This document shows, one piece after another, positions 42,255 through 51,136 of a stretch of 64,000 nucleotides of DNA. A model generated the notes under the pieces. The model was not told the DNA's origin. It saw only the letters and a program-made list of their open reading frames with translations, and did not search any database. Position 1 is the stretch's first letter. The number at the start of each line of letters is the position of its first letter. Source of the stretch: Halalkaliarchaeum desulfuricum (lineage in GTDB: Archaea; Halobacteriota; Halobacteria; Halobacteriales; Haloferacaceae); contig NZ_CP025066.1 in assembly GCF_002952775.1 (NCBI RefSeq), positions 620,001 to 684,000 of the forward strand, given 5' to 3'. The position numbers were made by a program, and so were the translations under genes.

Positions 42255-42824
42255 ATGCCCAGGAACGGGAGAGAACAGATCAACATCGCCGTCCAACCCG
42301 AGGTCAAGTCCGAGTGGAAGGATGCCATCGAAGAGACCGGACGATACGAATCGATGACCCAGCTCATCCGCGATTCCGTGGAGAACGAACTGAGACGAAT
42401 CGGGTACAAGGAAGGAGTCACCGAGGATATTCCCAGCGGAGATTCCCAGTCGATCGACGTCGATATGAGCGGCATCGAAGACGAGATTGCGGAGATGAAG
42501 GCTGAACTGCGAGGAGTAAACCAACGGATCGAACGTATTAGCCTCGCTACTGACGCTCAACAGGACACCGAACTGATGGACCTGGCGAGCGAGCTTCACG
42601 ATGAACTACCTAGAGTTGCGGACCCTGAAGCGTTATCGGAGGAGCCACCGATCGAGTCCGGAGCCTGGGAGGGTCAACCGTGGCGACTCGCACAGGAGGT
42701 TGACGGGTCAGAATACGATGTTACCCGGGCTCTGGCGCTGCTCGAACACCAAATGAGCCGCGTAAAGAGTACCACCGTCATCGTGGACGGATCCCCCCAC
42801 AACGTGTACTATGTCCAGCAATAA
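42255..42824 (+). CDS. Ribbon-helix-helix-type protein preceding a recombinase
   Basis: 189 aa. The N-terminal 45 residues fit a ribbon-helix-helix DNA-binding fold (EQINIAVQPEVKSEWKDAIEETGRYESMTQLIRDSVENEL). A coiled coil follows (SGIEDEIAEMKAELRGVNQRIERIS), then a C-terminal domain (about 130-189, DVTRALALLEHQMSRVKSTTVIVDGSPHNVYYV). Genes of this layout directly precede tyrosine recombinases in many haloarchaea and may direct or regulate recombination. It overlaps the recombinase start by 14 bp. Confidence 0.75.
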   Translation: MPRNGREQINIAVQPEVKSEWKDAIEETGRYESMTQLIRDSVENELRRIGYKEGVTEDIPSGDSQSIDVDMSGIEDEIAEMKAELRGVNQRIERISLATDAQQDTELMDLASELHDELPRVADPEALSEEPPIESGAWEGQPWRLAQEVDGSEYDVTRALALLEHQMSRVKSTTVIVDGSPHNVYYVQQ

Positions 42825-43866
42825 CGAGGTAGGCGAAAAGCCGGAGGATCTCACCGGCATCCACAAAGAGCTCCACGATAAGTACTGCGCGTTTCTGAAA
42901 GGGAGCGGGAAGGACACGACACTCCAGACGCGACGATCGTGTCTCCGCCAGTGGATGGTCTACTGCCAACGCAACGAGATCGACCCGAAAACGTCTAAAG
43001 AAAGCCACGTTCGAGAGTTCGTCGATCAGAACCTCCACAAGGCAGATACGATGGTTGCCTCACTCCTGTCTACCGTCTCAGTCTTCTACATCTGGGCCTG
43101 TAACCGCAACTACTGTGAGACGAACCCGGCGGAGAACGTCTCACTGGACGACACCGACTACAATCACATAAAGCCGCAAACCTCACAGAAAGTCAAGATC
43201 CTAAAGCAACGCGGTGATACCGACGACGCTGTCATCGCCATCCCGCCCGAGGACGTCCAGAAGATATTCGAGCACCCTGGGTCGCCGGCAATACGAAACG
43301 AACTGCTACTCCGCTTGCTCTACCAAACCGGTGTCCGATCTGTCGAACTGGCGAACGTGCGACTCCGCGACATCGACTTCGGAAAACGCGAAATCCGCAT
43401 CAACTCCGCGAAGGCCGACCCAGGCGACGATAACTACATCCGGTACGTCTACTACCACGAGAACTTGGACTACCTGATGCGAGAATGGGTCGAGAAACAG
43501 CGTCACTCGTACCCAACCGCGAACGAATCGGACTACCTCTTCCTGACACAGCAATCACCACAGATGAGACCGACCTATATCAGCCGGATCGTCAAAGAGC
43601 AGGCCAAGGAAGCGGGCGTCAACGAGCCGATCGGCGAGGACGCGAACGGGAACACGCGATGGCTCGTGACTGCTCACACGCTCCGCCACTCGATGGCCTC
43701 TCACTCAGCGAACGGCACCCATCCCGCAGATCCTGACGAAGACGGGATCCCGGTCCACATGCTCGCCAAAGTGCTCGGGCACCGAAAACTGGATACGACG
43801 ATGAAGTACGTCTCAACCGACTGGCAACAGATCCGGAAGGTCGTTCGAGAGCGCGGTCCACGATAA
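42811..43866 (+). CDS. Tyrosine recombinase/integrase (XerC/D-like)
   Basis: 351 aa. A SAM-like core-binding domain (about 20-110) precedes the catalytic domain. The catalytic residues are visible: R176 (YQTGVRSVEL), H289 and R292 (TAHTLRHSMASH), H324 (VLGHRKLDTT) and the nucleophile Y333 (MKYVSTDW). The lysine is in the beta-hairpin region near 200. It is intact and so probably active. It overlaps the upstream RHH gene and may mobilise the surrounding accessory DNA. No tRNA gene or attachment-site repeat was found beside it. Confidence 0.92.
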   Translation: MSSNNEVGEKPEDLTGIHKELHDKYCAFLKGSGKDTTLQTRRSCLRQWMVYCQRNEIDPKTSKESHVREFVDQNLHKADTMVASLLSTVSVFYIWACNRNYCETNPAENVSLDDTDYNHIKPQTSQKVKILKQRGDTDDAVIAIPPEDVQKIFEHPGSPAIRNELLLRLLYQTGVRSVELANVRLRDIDFGKREIRINSAKADPGDDNYIRYVYYHENLDYLMREWVEKQRHSYPTANESDYLFLTQQSPQMRPTYISRIVKEQAKEAGVNEPIGEDANGNTRWLVTAHTLRHSMASHSANGTHPADPDEDGIPVHMLAKVLGHRKLDTTMKYVSTDWQQIRKVVRERGPR

Positions 43867-43949
43867 ATACAACCGCTTGTGTTGAGCACCGGTTCTGCTG
43901 TGATCCTACAGGTCGAATAGGATCTAGATTGTGTAGTGAGTCACACAGC

Positions 43950-44393
43950 CTACCGAGATTCGTCGGAAGAATCGTATTCTTCTACTTTCTCAACGAGATT
44001 CTCGGCCGGTATGCCTATTTTTCGCGCCCAATTTTTAACCGCTTTATTCTCTGTGTGTAACTTTTCTTCAGGAAGATTTTGCAGTACCTTGAGTCCCTTT
44101 TCTAACTGCGGATCACGCTTTTCCTCCTGCTCCTCGATGAGGTTCTCGATCTCCTCTCGTTCTTCTCGGAGCTGGTTGAGTTGTTTTTCCTTCCGTTCGA
44201 TCTCGCTCTCGATACGATCGAGACGTACCGTGAGTGCGGCCTTCACTTTATGAGGATTGTCACCCTCAGAAAGGTAGTTTTCGATGAGATCGTTAACTAG
44301 CCCTGAGAAATTAATCTCACTTCTGCGATCAACCTCGTCCGCGAGGTTCTCATCGATCGTGACTGATTTTCGTCTCTTACTCACGCTGGACAC
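43950..44393 (-). CDS. Small ribbon-helix-helix/coiled-coil protein
   Basis: 147 aa. The N-terminal 45 residues fit a ribbon-helix-helix fold (KRRKSVTIDENLADEVDRRSEINFSGLVNDLIENYL). A long charged coiled coil (about 50-95, IESEIERKEKQLNQLREEREEIENLIEEQEEK) is followed by a short acidic tail. It is probably a DNA-binding dimer. It is convergent with the recombinase. I cannot assign a target. Confidence 0.7.
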   Translation of the reverse strand: MSSVSKRRKSVTIDENLADEVDRRSEINFSGLVNDLIENYLSEGDNPHKVKAALTVRLDRIESEIERKEKQLNQLREEREEIENLIEEQEEKRDPQLEKGLKVLQNLPEEKLHTENKAVKNWARKIGIPAENLVEKVEEYDSSDESR

Positions 44394-44567
44394 CTCGGTT
44401 GAGTTGCTGCCGGCTGGCGAGTGTTACCGTAATACTGACTCGGCCCAGAATCGATCTCCGTGGGAAAGAGATCAGCGGCGAGAAGACCTCTACGTACGTA
44501 CTTACTGTACTACTACAAATAATACAATAATAATATATCATACTGGCGAGTTCGCCCTCTTTTTCGT

Positions 44568-44756
44568 TCATTCGTCATCCTCCGACTGGGAAATCATCTG
44601 ACGAAGATCCTCTATCTCCGCTTCAAGCTCCTGCTGACGGGCCTCCAATTCCTCTATCCGGGCCACCAGATCGGGAATGATCCCTTGGTAAAGCCCGTTC
44701 ACGTTCTGGTCAACTCGCGTGAGTTCTTCGTTAAGATCGGAATTGTCAGAACTCAC
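44568..44756 (-). CDS. Small coiled-coil protein
   Basis: 62 aa from a GTG at 44756 (VSSDNSDLNEELTRVDQ); an upstream TTG extension is not convincing. The body is one heptad-rich helix (LVARIEELEARQQELEAEIEDLRQMI) with an acidic end. No enzymatic motif is seen. It is divergent from the 522-aa gene and separated from the RHH protein by an AT-rich promoter-like gap. Confidence 0.5.
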   Translation of the reverse strand: MSSDNSDLNEELTRVDQNVNGLYQGIIPDLVARIEELEARQQELEAEIEDLRQMISQSEDDE

Positions 44757-44943
44757 TCCGACCACCCCAGGCACGGACAAGACGTGTTTCGCGTGTGGGC
44801 GCGCTCCCACGCGTGTGGTGCGTGGTGAATGCGTTTTCGTTGTGCGCAACCTCGTCGAGTGTTACTTTCTTGCATTGCAAGAGGAATTTGGGGGGTGTGG
44901 TGTCGGTAGACTGCGCCGGCCCCTTCCTTCCGGCGATGGATTT

Positions 44944-46512
44944 ATGTACCCGCAAAAAAGCCGAGAGGACGTGCGAGATGCAGGACGGACGCACGGAGAG
45001 TTGTTTAACGAGGTGCCCAAACTCGGACCCGCGTTGACGTCGTCGATACCGACACCGCGCGAGGGGCACGGACCACCAATCGAACTCGACGTCGAAGCAG
45101 ACCAGAACCTCAACTCGAAGTACGTATTCTCCGGCACACAGCGGAAGCTGATCAAAACCGGGGACGTGAGTGACCGCTCGGAGCGTAACAAGGGAGTATT
45201 GAAGAAGCGAGACCGCCTCCCAGATCGACTACAGCAATTGATCGAGGATGTCGCGCTCCTTCACGACACACCATACCTTTCGGAGGACCGCTGGGAATCC
45301 GGAAAAGTCGAGAGCAAGCAGACTCAGTCTCGGTGGGCAGATCTTCATCGACAGTACCGCTCAGCCGAGGAGTGGACGGGTATAGAGGATCTTTCTCCAG
45401 AGGAGCGGGAAGTCGAACAATACGAATCACCTTTCGATGGACCTTCTGACCTCTGGGAAGAGTTGATCTCGGTCGATCAACGTGGACAACAAGTCCGAGA
45501 TGACGTGTTCTTCCACGGTAATTCCGTCGCATCGAGAGAAACTCAGTTCGGATACGAGATCGGGAACCTATTGCGCATTCTGCGTCCAGAGCATGACGAA
45601 GATGTTCCAGGCGCTGATTTGATCTGGGGTTTCCTCCTAGCGTTTATCGGACAATCACGTGACTCACTAGATCAAGAACGAGAGAAATTGGATGAGCTTA
45701 TCACAGTTATGAGAGATAATCACGATTCTCGAAAGAAGGATGCCGAACGTGCCCCGGACTTAGACGAACTCAATGCTTTCTTTGGTTCGGCACGGAAGGT
45801 GACTGCAGAGGGAATTGAAGAAGCCGGCTTCGAGCCTCACCCGATACTCGTTCGGGAAGTCCTCCATCATCAGCCGGTTTTGGAAGACGAAACACACCAC
45901 AAGAATGCGGTGAAGCACCTCGTCTCAAAGATCGCGGACACCGTGCCGCTTCGAGAAGTCGATCAGTTATACGCTCAACTAACGGAAGACCAGTCCACTC
46001 TCGAATCACGAAGCGTGCCCGGTATCGAATCGGCACAGCTCGTGATTGAGGGACACATGGCTCAGTACAACTCGGAGTCTCCCGAAGGAGAGACAGGTGA
46101 TGACGATACGGAAGAACAGGAGGGTGAGACTGGGCCCGACGATGAAGAAACGGGAGCCTCTTTTGAAAAGGAAGGAAACGCTGTTCCGGAATTAACCACG
46201 AAGAAGAGGAGTGCAATCGGAAAGTCGATTGGGGTGGATGAAAGTGTGGTTGCAACGATCTTGAATCGACTGTCCGACGAGGGGAACGGGGAACTCTGGA
46301 CGACGCGGCCGATTTTCAAGAAAAAAGACGACGGATGGCGACCTACCCCTTACGGGAGGTTATTCGCTCACGTGGCTCATCGCCGTCATGGGGAGACAGA
46401 TTTGCTCTACTGGTTCGCCCTTGGTCCAGAAGAAGTCACACTATACGAGCGAAAGCTGATTATTGAAGCACTCAACGAAAATGAAGACATCTCTGTGAGT
46501 CCTCACGATTGA
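44944..46512 (+). CDS. Hypothetical haloarchaeal protein, 522 aa
   Basis: I prefer the ATG at 44944 (MYPQKSREDVRDAGRTHGELF). The frame is open 225 bp further upstream, but that part is GC-rich, overlaps the divergent gene and reads poorly. The protein is acidic and mostly helical. It has an Asp/Glu/Gly-rich linker (about 380-405) followed by a C-terminal winged-helix-like stretch (TTKKRSAIGKSIGVDESVVATILNRLSDEGNGELWTTRP). I do not recognise the family. It may be a DNA-binding protein with a large N-terminal partner domain. Confidence 0.6.
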   Translation: MYPQKSREDVRDAGRTHGELFNEVPKLGPALTSSIPTPREGHGPPIELDVEADQNLNSKYVFSGTQRKLIKTGDVSDRSERNKGVLKKRDRLPDRLQQLIEDVALLHDTPYLSEDRWESGKVESKQTQSRWADLHRQYRSAEEWTGIEDLSPEEREVEQYESPFDGPSDLWEELISVDQRGQQVRDDVFFHGNSVASRETQFGYEIGNLLRILRPEHDEDVPGADLIWGFLLAFIGQSRDSLDQEREKLDELITVMRDNHDSRKKDAERAPDLDELNAFFGSARKVTAEGIEEAGFEPHPILVREVLHHQPVLEDETHHKNAVKHLVSKIADTVPLREVDQLYAQLTEDQSTLESRSVPGIESAQLVIEGHMAQYNSESPEGETGDDDTEEQEGETGPDDEETGASFEKEGNAVPELTTKKRSAIGKSIGVDESVVATILNRLSDEGNGELWTTRPIFKKKDDGWRPTPYGRLFAHVAHRRHGETDLLYWFALGPEEVTLYERKLIIEALNENEDISVSPHD

Positions 46513-46633
46513 GAAGTTGGGTTTTGTAGACTCAATTGGAGTCCTCCTCAAGTGACAAATTATGACTGCTGTGTCGATACAGATGAAACAATCAGCGGAA
46601 TAGTCCAAACTATCAGTCGTGTTTTCTAAAATA

Positions 46634-47266
46634 TCAGTGATTAGCTTTATTGATCAAATGATTCAATCTTTCTCGGGGTGGCTTTTCGGTTCCGATAGGA
46701 GGTCTATCAGCCCTCTCTTCAACCAAGGGAGCTAATGTCTCCGCAATAACATCCAATCCATCCCGTTCCAACGACTCAGATCCGTATCTGTCGTCCGCCT
46801 CTTTTAGGGACTCTGGAATAAACAGTGCGACATGAATATCTCTTTCTTCTTCCCATTCGAATTCGTGGATCCACAGCTGTTCTAAGTTTTCTGAAAGAGT
46901 GATTTCGGCGTGAGAAATGTGGTCAATATGTGGAAACACCTCATAAATCCAATCGGGAATTTCTGAACTAGAATAACATACTTCATACACTTCGAGATAA
47001 GTGATCCCATTTTCTTCGAACGCTTTTCTATAATTCAAATCATTTGTTTCATCTTCTTCAGTGTCTTCCGGATCTGGATTGACATCAATAGTAACCATTG
47101 TCCGTATAATGAGCGTACTATCATATAATTTGTCGCTTTCAGTTATATGAATATACACCGAAAGGTATCCTCCTCGGCAAACACTTTGGAGACCTTGACA
47201 CCAGTTGGATGGGAGAGCTGTCGGGTCGCCATAAATTAAGTAGTCTATACCATGATCTTCATACAT
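46634..47266 (-). CDS. Hypothetical protein, 210 aa
   Basis: I start at the ATG at 47266 (MYEDHGIDYLIYG) rather than a TTG 15 bp upstream. The protein is acidic and looks alpha/beta (ITYLEVYEVCYSS, HAEITLSENLEQLWIHEFEWEEERDIHVALFIP), with a basic end (KPPRERLNHLINKANH). Codon use is visibly AT-richer than in the neighbours, suggesting recent acquisition. I do not recognise it. Confidence 0.55.
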   Translation of the reverse strand: MYEDHGIDYLIYGDPTALPSNWCQGLQSVCRGGYLSVYIHITESDKLYDSTLIIRTMVTIDVNPDPEDTEEDETNDLNYRKAFEENGITYLEVYEVCYSSSEIPDWIYEVFPHIDHISHAEITLSENLEQLWIHEFEWEEERDIHVALFIPESLKEADDRYGSESLERDGLDVIAETLAPLVEERADRPPIGTEKPPRERLNHLINKANH

Positions 47267-47442
47267 CACCTTCACAGGCAATTCGGGGTGAATCTCTCTG
47301 TAAGATTCTCATTATATATCTTAACCAGCTGTCAAAAAATTCATTAAGACTAGATAGGAGATTCACCGGTCAATTTGCAATTTTCACCGACCTACTGCTC
47401 CACAGAGGTATCTATCTAAAGAATAGAGTTTCAACAGGACCT

Positions 47443-48600
47443 CTACGAACAGTCCATACATTGAATTCCATTGTTAACGGTCGCAAGTTGAATCTCTCTA
47501 GAGAGCGGCCGGTTGCAAAGATCGCAGTCGATATCTTCCGTAACCCCAACACCACTCCCATATCCGATCGTCAAAGTCACCGAAGCGACATCATCGGCTA
47601 GTTCGAATTCGATGTCACCGCGCTCATACTGAACTTCAGTGACAGTAACAGGGGTAACAATCACTTCTAGCGCATGTCGGTCACGGATCTCACGCTGTTG
47701 GTTCGGATATCCCTGTTCGCGTCGGCGACGCAACTCTGTGAGGTCGGCATCCATCTCCTCAAGTTCCGATCTGAGCTCCCGTCGTTCTTGGAGTACCTCC
47801 ACCCGGTCTTCCTGGTCCACGTTTTCGATCGTCTTGCTCAGATCCTCGATCTGTGACTGAAGACGACCGAGCTTTGCTTCTAACTCCTCCTCTCGTTGTT
47901 GTTGCAGTTGCCGATACTCTTCGAGTTCGGCGTCGGCAGCGCGTGAGGCTTCTCGATGAATCTCATCGATCATCGGCCGAATATCGGAAACAAGCGATTC
48001 ACGAGATGCGTCCACCAATTGCTTTATGCGTTCCGGATCGATTGTGACCCCACTTGTAGAGAGGGAGGTGTTTCCCGGCTTCGTCAGGTCTAGAAGCGTT
48101 CCATCAATATTCGGAAGGACCTCTCCCGAGCGAACGTCGATTCCGATTCCGCGAAGGAACTCCTGCTGATATTCGCTCACGGTTTCGACACTTACTCGAA
48201 AGAGTATGACCAGAGCACTCCGATCGTAATATGGTGTGAACTGGACATCGGTGACCTCGACGTCGCTCTCGCGCAGCCAGTCGGGAATTATGACATCCGT
48301 ATCGGCGGATTCGATCGTGACGTTTCCAACCGGTGCGCGATCCGCGGCGTCATCGAGAACACGCTGAAAGAACGAACTTTCCGGGTGCAGGAGCTCAGCA
48401 TCCTCACCCGCTCCCTCCGTAGAGTCACAAACGAGGGTGAACTCTCCTCTGGGTAGTTTCGTATCGACATCTGATGGAATCGTTATTTCCCACTCTTCAG
48501 CATGAGTTTTCACGTTTACCTGGCAGCCGAGCGATCGAAGATACCGTTCGGTGAAGTCCTCGACGACAGACTGTGTGATGGGGATCGAAGCGTCAGTCAT
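47443..48600 (-). CDS. Coiled-coil protein with C-terminal CxxC zinc-finger-like end, partner of the SNF2 helicase
   Basis: About 385 aa from the ATG at 48600, which overlaps the helicase stop by 8 bases. The N-terminal half is a beta-rich acidic domain with no family I know. The middle has a coiled coil (about 210-300, AADAELEEYRQLQQQREEELEAKLGRLQSQIEDLSK and ELRSELEEMDADLTELRRRRE). The end has CDLCNRPLSREIQLATVNNGIQCMDC, a CxxC-x(19)-CxxC metal site. The gene overlap points to a complex or shared task with the helicase, possibly DNA surveillance or defence. Confidence 0.7.
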   Translation of the reverse strand: MTDASIPITQSVVEDFTERYLRSLGCQVNVKTHAEEWEITIPSDVDTKLPRGEFTLVCDSTEGAGEDAELLHPESSFFQRVLDDAADRAPVGNVTIESADTDVIIPDWLRESDVEVTDVQFTPYYDRSALVILFRVSVETVSEYQQEFLRGIGIDVRSGEVLPNIDGTLLDLTKPGNTSLSTSGVTIDPERIKQLVDASRESLVSDIRPMIDEIHREASRAADAELEEYRQLQQQREEELEAKLGRLQSQIEDLSKTIENVDQEDRVEVLQERRELRSELEEMDADLTELRRRREQGYPNQQREIRDRHALEVIVTPVTVTEVQYERGDIEFELADDVASVTLTIGYGSGVGVTEDIDCDLCNRPLSREIQLATVNNGIQCMDCS

Positions 48601-50347
48601 TGCCGGCCCCCAGATCGAACCCTTCGAAAACCTCACTGTTGAACTCCTCTAGCTTCTCGGCGAGATCGCGTTGCTCCTGGAGATCAACCGCCATCGCGTC
48701 GAAGTCGTTCTCTAGATCGACTTCCGAATCCGCATTAACCAACCGCTCGAAGATCTCGTCCTCGAAGCTTCTTCCGGACTCTTCCATTCTCGTGAGGATC
48801 TCGCTCAGTTCGCCGACGCTCTGCTGGAAGAGATCGATCTTGTGATACAGCCGTTCGAGAACGTACTCCTCAACGGTATCTTTCAACGCCATGTTGAACA
48901 CGTAGACTTGTCGGTTTTGCCCGATCCGATGGATTCGACCGATTCGTTGCTCGACGCGCATGGGATTCCATGGGAGATCCCAATTAACAATTATATTACA
49001 AAACTGTGCGTTACGTCCCTCCGACATTGCGTCGGTTGAAACGAGAATTCCACCCTGCTCTTCGAAGTTTTTGATGATCTCCTCTTTCTCCTGGCTGGAG
49101 TGGCCACCATGGAACGAATGGACAGTGTATCCCTCCGACGCCAATCGTTCCGCGACTCGACGTTGTGTCGCTTTGAACTGCGTGAAGACGATCACTCGTC
49201 CCTTCTCGACGGAATCCCGTGCTTCTTCAACGATATCGAGCAAGCGTTCTTGTTTGGTGACTGTGTCAACGTTCTCGATCAGGTCGAGAATCGACTCCAG
49301 TTCTTCAGTTTGTGTGAGTTCGGATTGGTCGTCGAGTCGTCGCTGGATCGTCGCCTTTAGCGCCTCGGGACTGCTGACGACCTCCTTTTGGAGGAGCATC
49401 AACACCAGTTTCTGCCCTTGGTCCTGACTGTATGCTCCCTTGACGTAGTCGGATACGGCTCGGTAGAGTTCGCGTTCTTCCGGCGATGGATCGAATTTTC
49501 GGGTGTCGATCCGTCGTTCGGTGAAGTCCACATCCGTGTCCTCACGACGGTTCCGGATCATCACCTTGTTCAGTCGGTCTTGGAGTTCGTTCCGGTTGAC
49601 GAGCGTCTCTTGCTCACTGTCCACGAAGTAGTGATGGAACACGTCACGGGTTCCGAACAGGCCCGGGCGGAGCAGTGAGACGATGTTGTAGAGATCGGTG
49701 AGTTCGTTCTGTATCGGCGTCGCCGTGAGGAAAAACGCGTAGTTGTACGAGAGTTGGTCGATCAGATCGTAGCGATCCGTCTCCTCGTTTTTGACGTAAT
49801 GGGCTTCGTCGAGGACAAGCACGTCCCAGTCGCGTTTGAGCACGGTTTGACGATGTCTGTCGCTTTTCGCCGTGTCGATGCTGGCGATGATGTAGTCGTG
49901 GCTGTCGAACCCGCGAAAGTCGTCGTCGTAGTTAGATACGAACTCCAGGCCGAACTTCTCCCGGAGTTCCGCTTGCCACTGTTTGGCCAGTTGGGCCGGC
50001 GTCAGGATGAGCACGGAATCGTCGGTCTCCCGGAAATGCATCTCTTTGAGGATCATTCCGACTTCGATCGTCTTGCCGAGTCCAACCTCGTCTGCGAGCA
50101 ACGCTTTCCCGTCCATCTCGAACAGCGCACGATACGCGGCATCGACCTGATGTTCGAGCATCTTGACCGCGTTCTCGTCAAGCTGTTTCAGAGAGCGAAG
50201 CTCTGAATCCGGCTGTCCTGCCTGCAATCGAGCCGCCTGAACCGAGTAGAGATGCTGTTCCCCCCGGGATCCTTCCGTTAGGTAACGACAGATCGCATCC
50301 GAGTCCTCGTGAGTGATCTCGATGTCCACGAGGTCGTAATCGCCCAT
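48593..50347 (-). CDS. SNF2/RapA-type helicase-like ATPase
   Basis: 584 aa superfamily-2 ATPase. Motif I is LADEVGLGKTIE, II VLDEAHYVKN, III FLTATPIQN, IV FTQFKATQRR, V VSTDAMSEGRNAQFCNIIVNWDLPWNP and VI EQRIGRIHRIGQ. All are intact. The helicase core is compact, without a bromodomain or large insert. The C-terminal end is helical and acidic (DFDAMAVDLQEQRDLAEKLEEFNSEVFEGFDLGAGND). Such enzymes move along double-stranded DNA or displace bound proteins. Genes of this type occur in DISARM-like and other defence clusters. It forms a two-gene unit with the coiled-coil protein. Confidence 0.9.
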   Translation of the reverse strand: MGDYDLVDIEITHEDSDAICRYLTEGSRGEQHLYSVQAARLQAGQPDSELRSLKQLDENAVKMLEHQVDAAYRALFEMDGKALLADEVGLGKTIEVGMILKEMHFRETDDSVLILTPAQLAKQWQAELREKFGLEFVSNYDDDFRGFDSHDYIIASIDTAKSDRHRQTVLKRDWDVLVLDEAHYVKNEETDRYDLIDQLSYNYAFFLTATPIQNELTDLYNIVSLLRPGLFGTRDVFHHYFVDSEQETLVNRNELQDRLNKVMIRNRREDTDVDFTERRIDTRKFDPSPEERELYRAVSDYVKGAYSQDQGQKLVLMLLQKEVVSSPEALKATIQRRLDDQSELTQTEELESILDLIENVDTVTKQERLLDIVEEARDSVEKGRVIVFTQFKATQRRVAERLASEGYTVHSFHGGHSSQEKEEIIKNFEEQGGILVSTDAMSEGRNAQFCNIIVNWDLPWNPMRVEQRIGRIHRIGQNRQVYVFNMALKDTVEEYVLERLYHKIDLFQQSVGELSEILTRMEESGRSFEDEIFERLVNADSEVDLENDFDAMAVDLQEQRDLAEKLEEFNSEVFEGFDLGAGND

Positions 50348-50399
50348 GTTCCCGAGGAGTCAGTTAACGGTGAAATACCTTTTGCGCCGTGAACCGGTC

Positions 50400-51083
50400 G
50401 TGTTTAGTTAGTGGCATTGTGCCATCGAGCGAAGGTTTGAAGCCATGATTCGGCAGTTTCTGGTTCAACGTGACTGAAGCAATTCGAGAATGAGGAGGTT
50501 CGACGCTTTAGTTCTCGGAAGATCCGTTCGACGGCATTCCGATTTCCGTGGCGACGCATCTGAAATCGGAGCCCAGCTCGTTGGAGCGCGATTTGGAGGT
50601 GTTGAGCGCCATCGACGAAAAAGACAGCAGATTCGACATCGTGTTTTTGTCGCAGTTCGCGGAGGAAGATCTGGGTGAGCGATGTTCTGGTCGTCGAAAA
50701 GAGCCGGACGTGGAGCAGGTTGTTAGTTTCCGGGTCTGCGGCGGCATACAGCCAGAATTGCTGGTCGTTCCGAATTACTGTCTCGTCAAGCGCGACCTGA
50801 TTCAGAGATTGGCCAGGTTCTGGCTGTAGATCGGCTTTCTGTACCCAATCGTGAATCGCTTTGCGACTCCGTTGGACACCCAGGATTCGAGTAATTCAAC
50901 GGTATTCAAGAGCGATAGCCTCGCAACGTGCGATTGAATACCGAGCGCCATCGCCGGCTCGGATGTCCGCTCGCGCTCCACAAACACCAAATCAATCCAC
51001 TCTCTATTCCCACTGAGGCGGCTGATTTCTGGCATAGACACCAAGAAACCTGTCCGCCTCACTTTTCACGCTTAACTAAACAC
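50400..51083 (-). mobile_element. IS6-family insertion sequence (frameshifted transposase)
   Basis: 684 bp bounded by perfect 11-bp inverted repeats (GTGTTTAGTTA at 50400-50410, its complement at 51073-51083). No target duplication is visible: the eight flanking bases differ. The transposase covers most of it on the minus strand. Confidence 0.8.
50408..51035 (-). pseudogene. IS6-family transposase with a single frameshift
   Basis: Coding from an ATG at 51035 (MPEISRLSGNREWIDLVF) runs to about 50870, where the frame changes by one base within GVxRSRKAIHDW. It continues as AIHDWVQKADLQPEPGQ. The remaining frame carries the DDE catalytic residues (VALDETVIR, FFVDGAQ, VERIFRELKRR) and stops in the inverted repeat. 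Without suppression the product is truncated before the catalytic core, so this copy is probably inactive. Confidence 0.8.
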
Positions 51084-51103
51084 CGCCAATCAGAATGCCC
51101 CAG

Positions 51104-51114
51104 TATTTATATTA
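51104..51114 (+). promoter_or_regulatory. TATA box of the 1098-aa PGF-CTERM gene
   Basis: TATTTATATTA is centred 28 bp upstream of the ATG at 51137, which also starts the Tat-like signal. This favours 51137 over the in-frame ATG at 51095, which lies upstream of the box. Confidence 0.6.
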
Positions 51115-51136
51115 TTCCTGTACCGCTATCTCGGTC

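Noticed and set aside
44719-44943. N-terminal extension of the 522-aa protein with a CFACG motif
   Set aside because: It overlaps the divergent small gene, reads poorly, and a good ATG exists at 44944.
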